From positions 1,788,279 through 1,852,278 of the forward strand of contig JAHNZQ020003150.1 in assembly GCA_019155205.2 (NCBI GenBank): DNA of 64,000 nt, written 5' to 3'. This document shows, in pieces, positions 63,996-64,000 of this stretch (within the stretch, counting starts at the first letter, position 1; each line of letters begins with the position of its first letter). This DNA is from Gracilaria vermiculophylla (Eukaryota > Rhodophyta > Florideophyceae > Gracilariales > Gracilariaceae). The notes beneath the pieces were generated by a model, which did not search any database, was not told where the DNA came from, and saw only the letters and a list, made by a program, of their open reading frames with translations. The position numbers and the translations under genes were made by a program.

Positions 63996-64000
63996 TACAA

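Larger units (their letters stand above)
60590..64000 (-). mobile_element. Ty1/Copia LTR retrotransposon Copia-C (3' part, truncated by window end)
   Basis: Minus strand: 3' LTR (about 60590-60845), RNase H, RT (61314-62828, a long open stretch), integrase (62861-63500) and pre-integrase (63501-63995), with protease and gag beyond the window. It is the same family as Copia-A by protein and LTR sequence but far better preserved: only isolated stops and two or three frameshifts in 3.2 kb of pol. Confidence 0.9.

Noticed and set aside
1..64000. CRISPR array, rRNA genes, bacterial operons or defence islands
   Set aside because: No spaced direct repeats of the right size, no rRNA-like sequence and no operon layout. 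The retrotransposons, SINEs and eukaryotic kinase show a nuclear eukaryotic sequence.

Overview
This is a gene-poor, transposon-dominated stretch of a eukaryotic nuclear genome. The evidence is Ty3 and Copia LTR retrotransposons, Tc1/mariner, piggyBac-like, pogo-like and PIF/Harbinger DNA transposases, a tRNA-derived SINE family, secreted single-ORF genes, and three 100-N scaffold gaps (22195-22294, 40005-40104, 51786-51885). No prokaryotic operon, rRNA or CRISPR array was seen. The few host-type genes are intronless where readable and are packed into the first 9.3 kb beside a large TE field. That resembles florideophyte red algae such as Chondrus, but the species is inference only and some other algal or stramenopile genomes would look similar.

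Host-gene island (1-9.3 kb). On the minus strand are the N-terminus of a secreted glucose/sorbosone-dehydrogenase or HIP-like beta-propeller protein that runs off the window edge (1-556) and a divergent CK1-type kinase (2614-3501). Two secreted von Willebrand factor A (vWA) paralogues follow in divergent orientation (6645-7304 minus, 8605-9294 plus). One keeps the MIDAS metal site and the other has lost it. Between kinase and vWA pair lies a roughly 100-bp inverted duplication (4500-4604 and 6305-6408) that carries the start of a signal-peptide ORF, next to a very GC-rich low-complexity tract.

TE field (11.5-64 kb). Ty3-A (11.5-17.0 kb, plus) has paired LTRs and a broken gag-pol ending in a chromodomain. 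Copia-A (17.35-22.64 kb, minus) is old and decayed. A Tc1/mariner copy (23.65-24.89 kb) abuts a piggyBac-like remnant. SINE copies lie at 26.2, 29.25 and 31.5-31.8 kb. A solo LTR with an exact 5-bp target duplication lies at 28357-28708. Copia-B (32967-38102, minus) has 343-bp LTRs and an exact ATCAC target duplication. Two broken pogo-like transposase copies face a scaffold gap (38.3-41.5 kb). Ty3-C (41.6-44.0 kb) and Ty3-B (48.3-51.8 kb), both minus, are decayed; Ty3-B also has a chromodomain. A PIF/Harbinger element with an opposed companion ORF (53.8-56.0 kb) is interrupted only by nonsense codons. A Ty3 gag ORF (58.4-59.0 kb, minus) and Copia-C (60.6 kb to the window end, minus) complete the array.

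Nothing in the TE field reads as a fully intact autonomous element. Copia-C and the Harbinger copy have the longest uninterrupted coding stretches. No complete new defence or metabolic system could be supported. The most noteworthy items are the vWA pair, the inverted promoter/signal-peptide duplication, the SINE family, the two-ORF Harbinger element and the hairpin-bearing Copia LTR.
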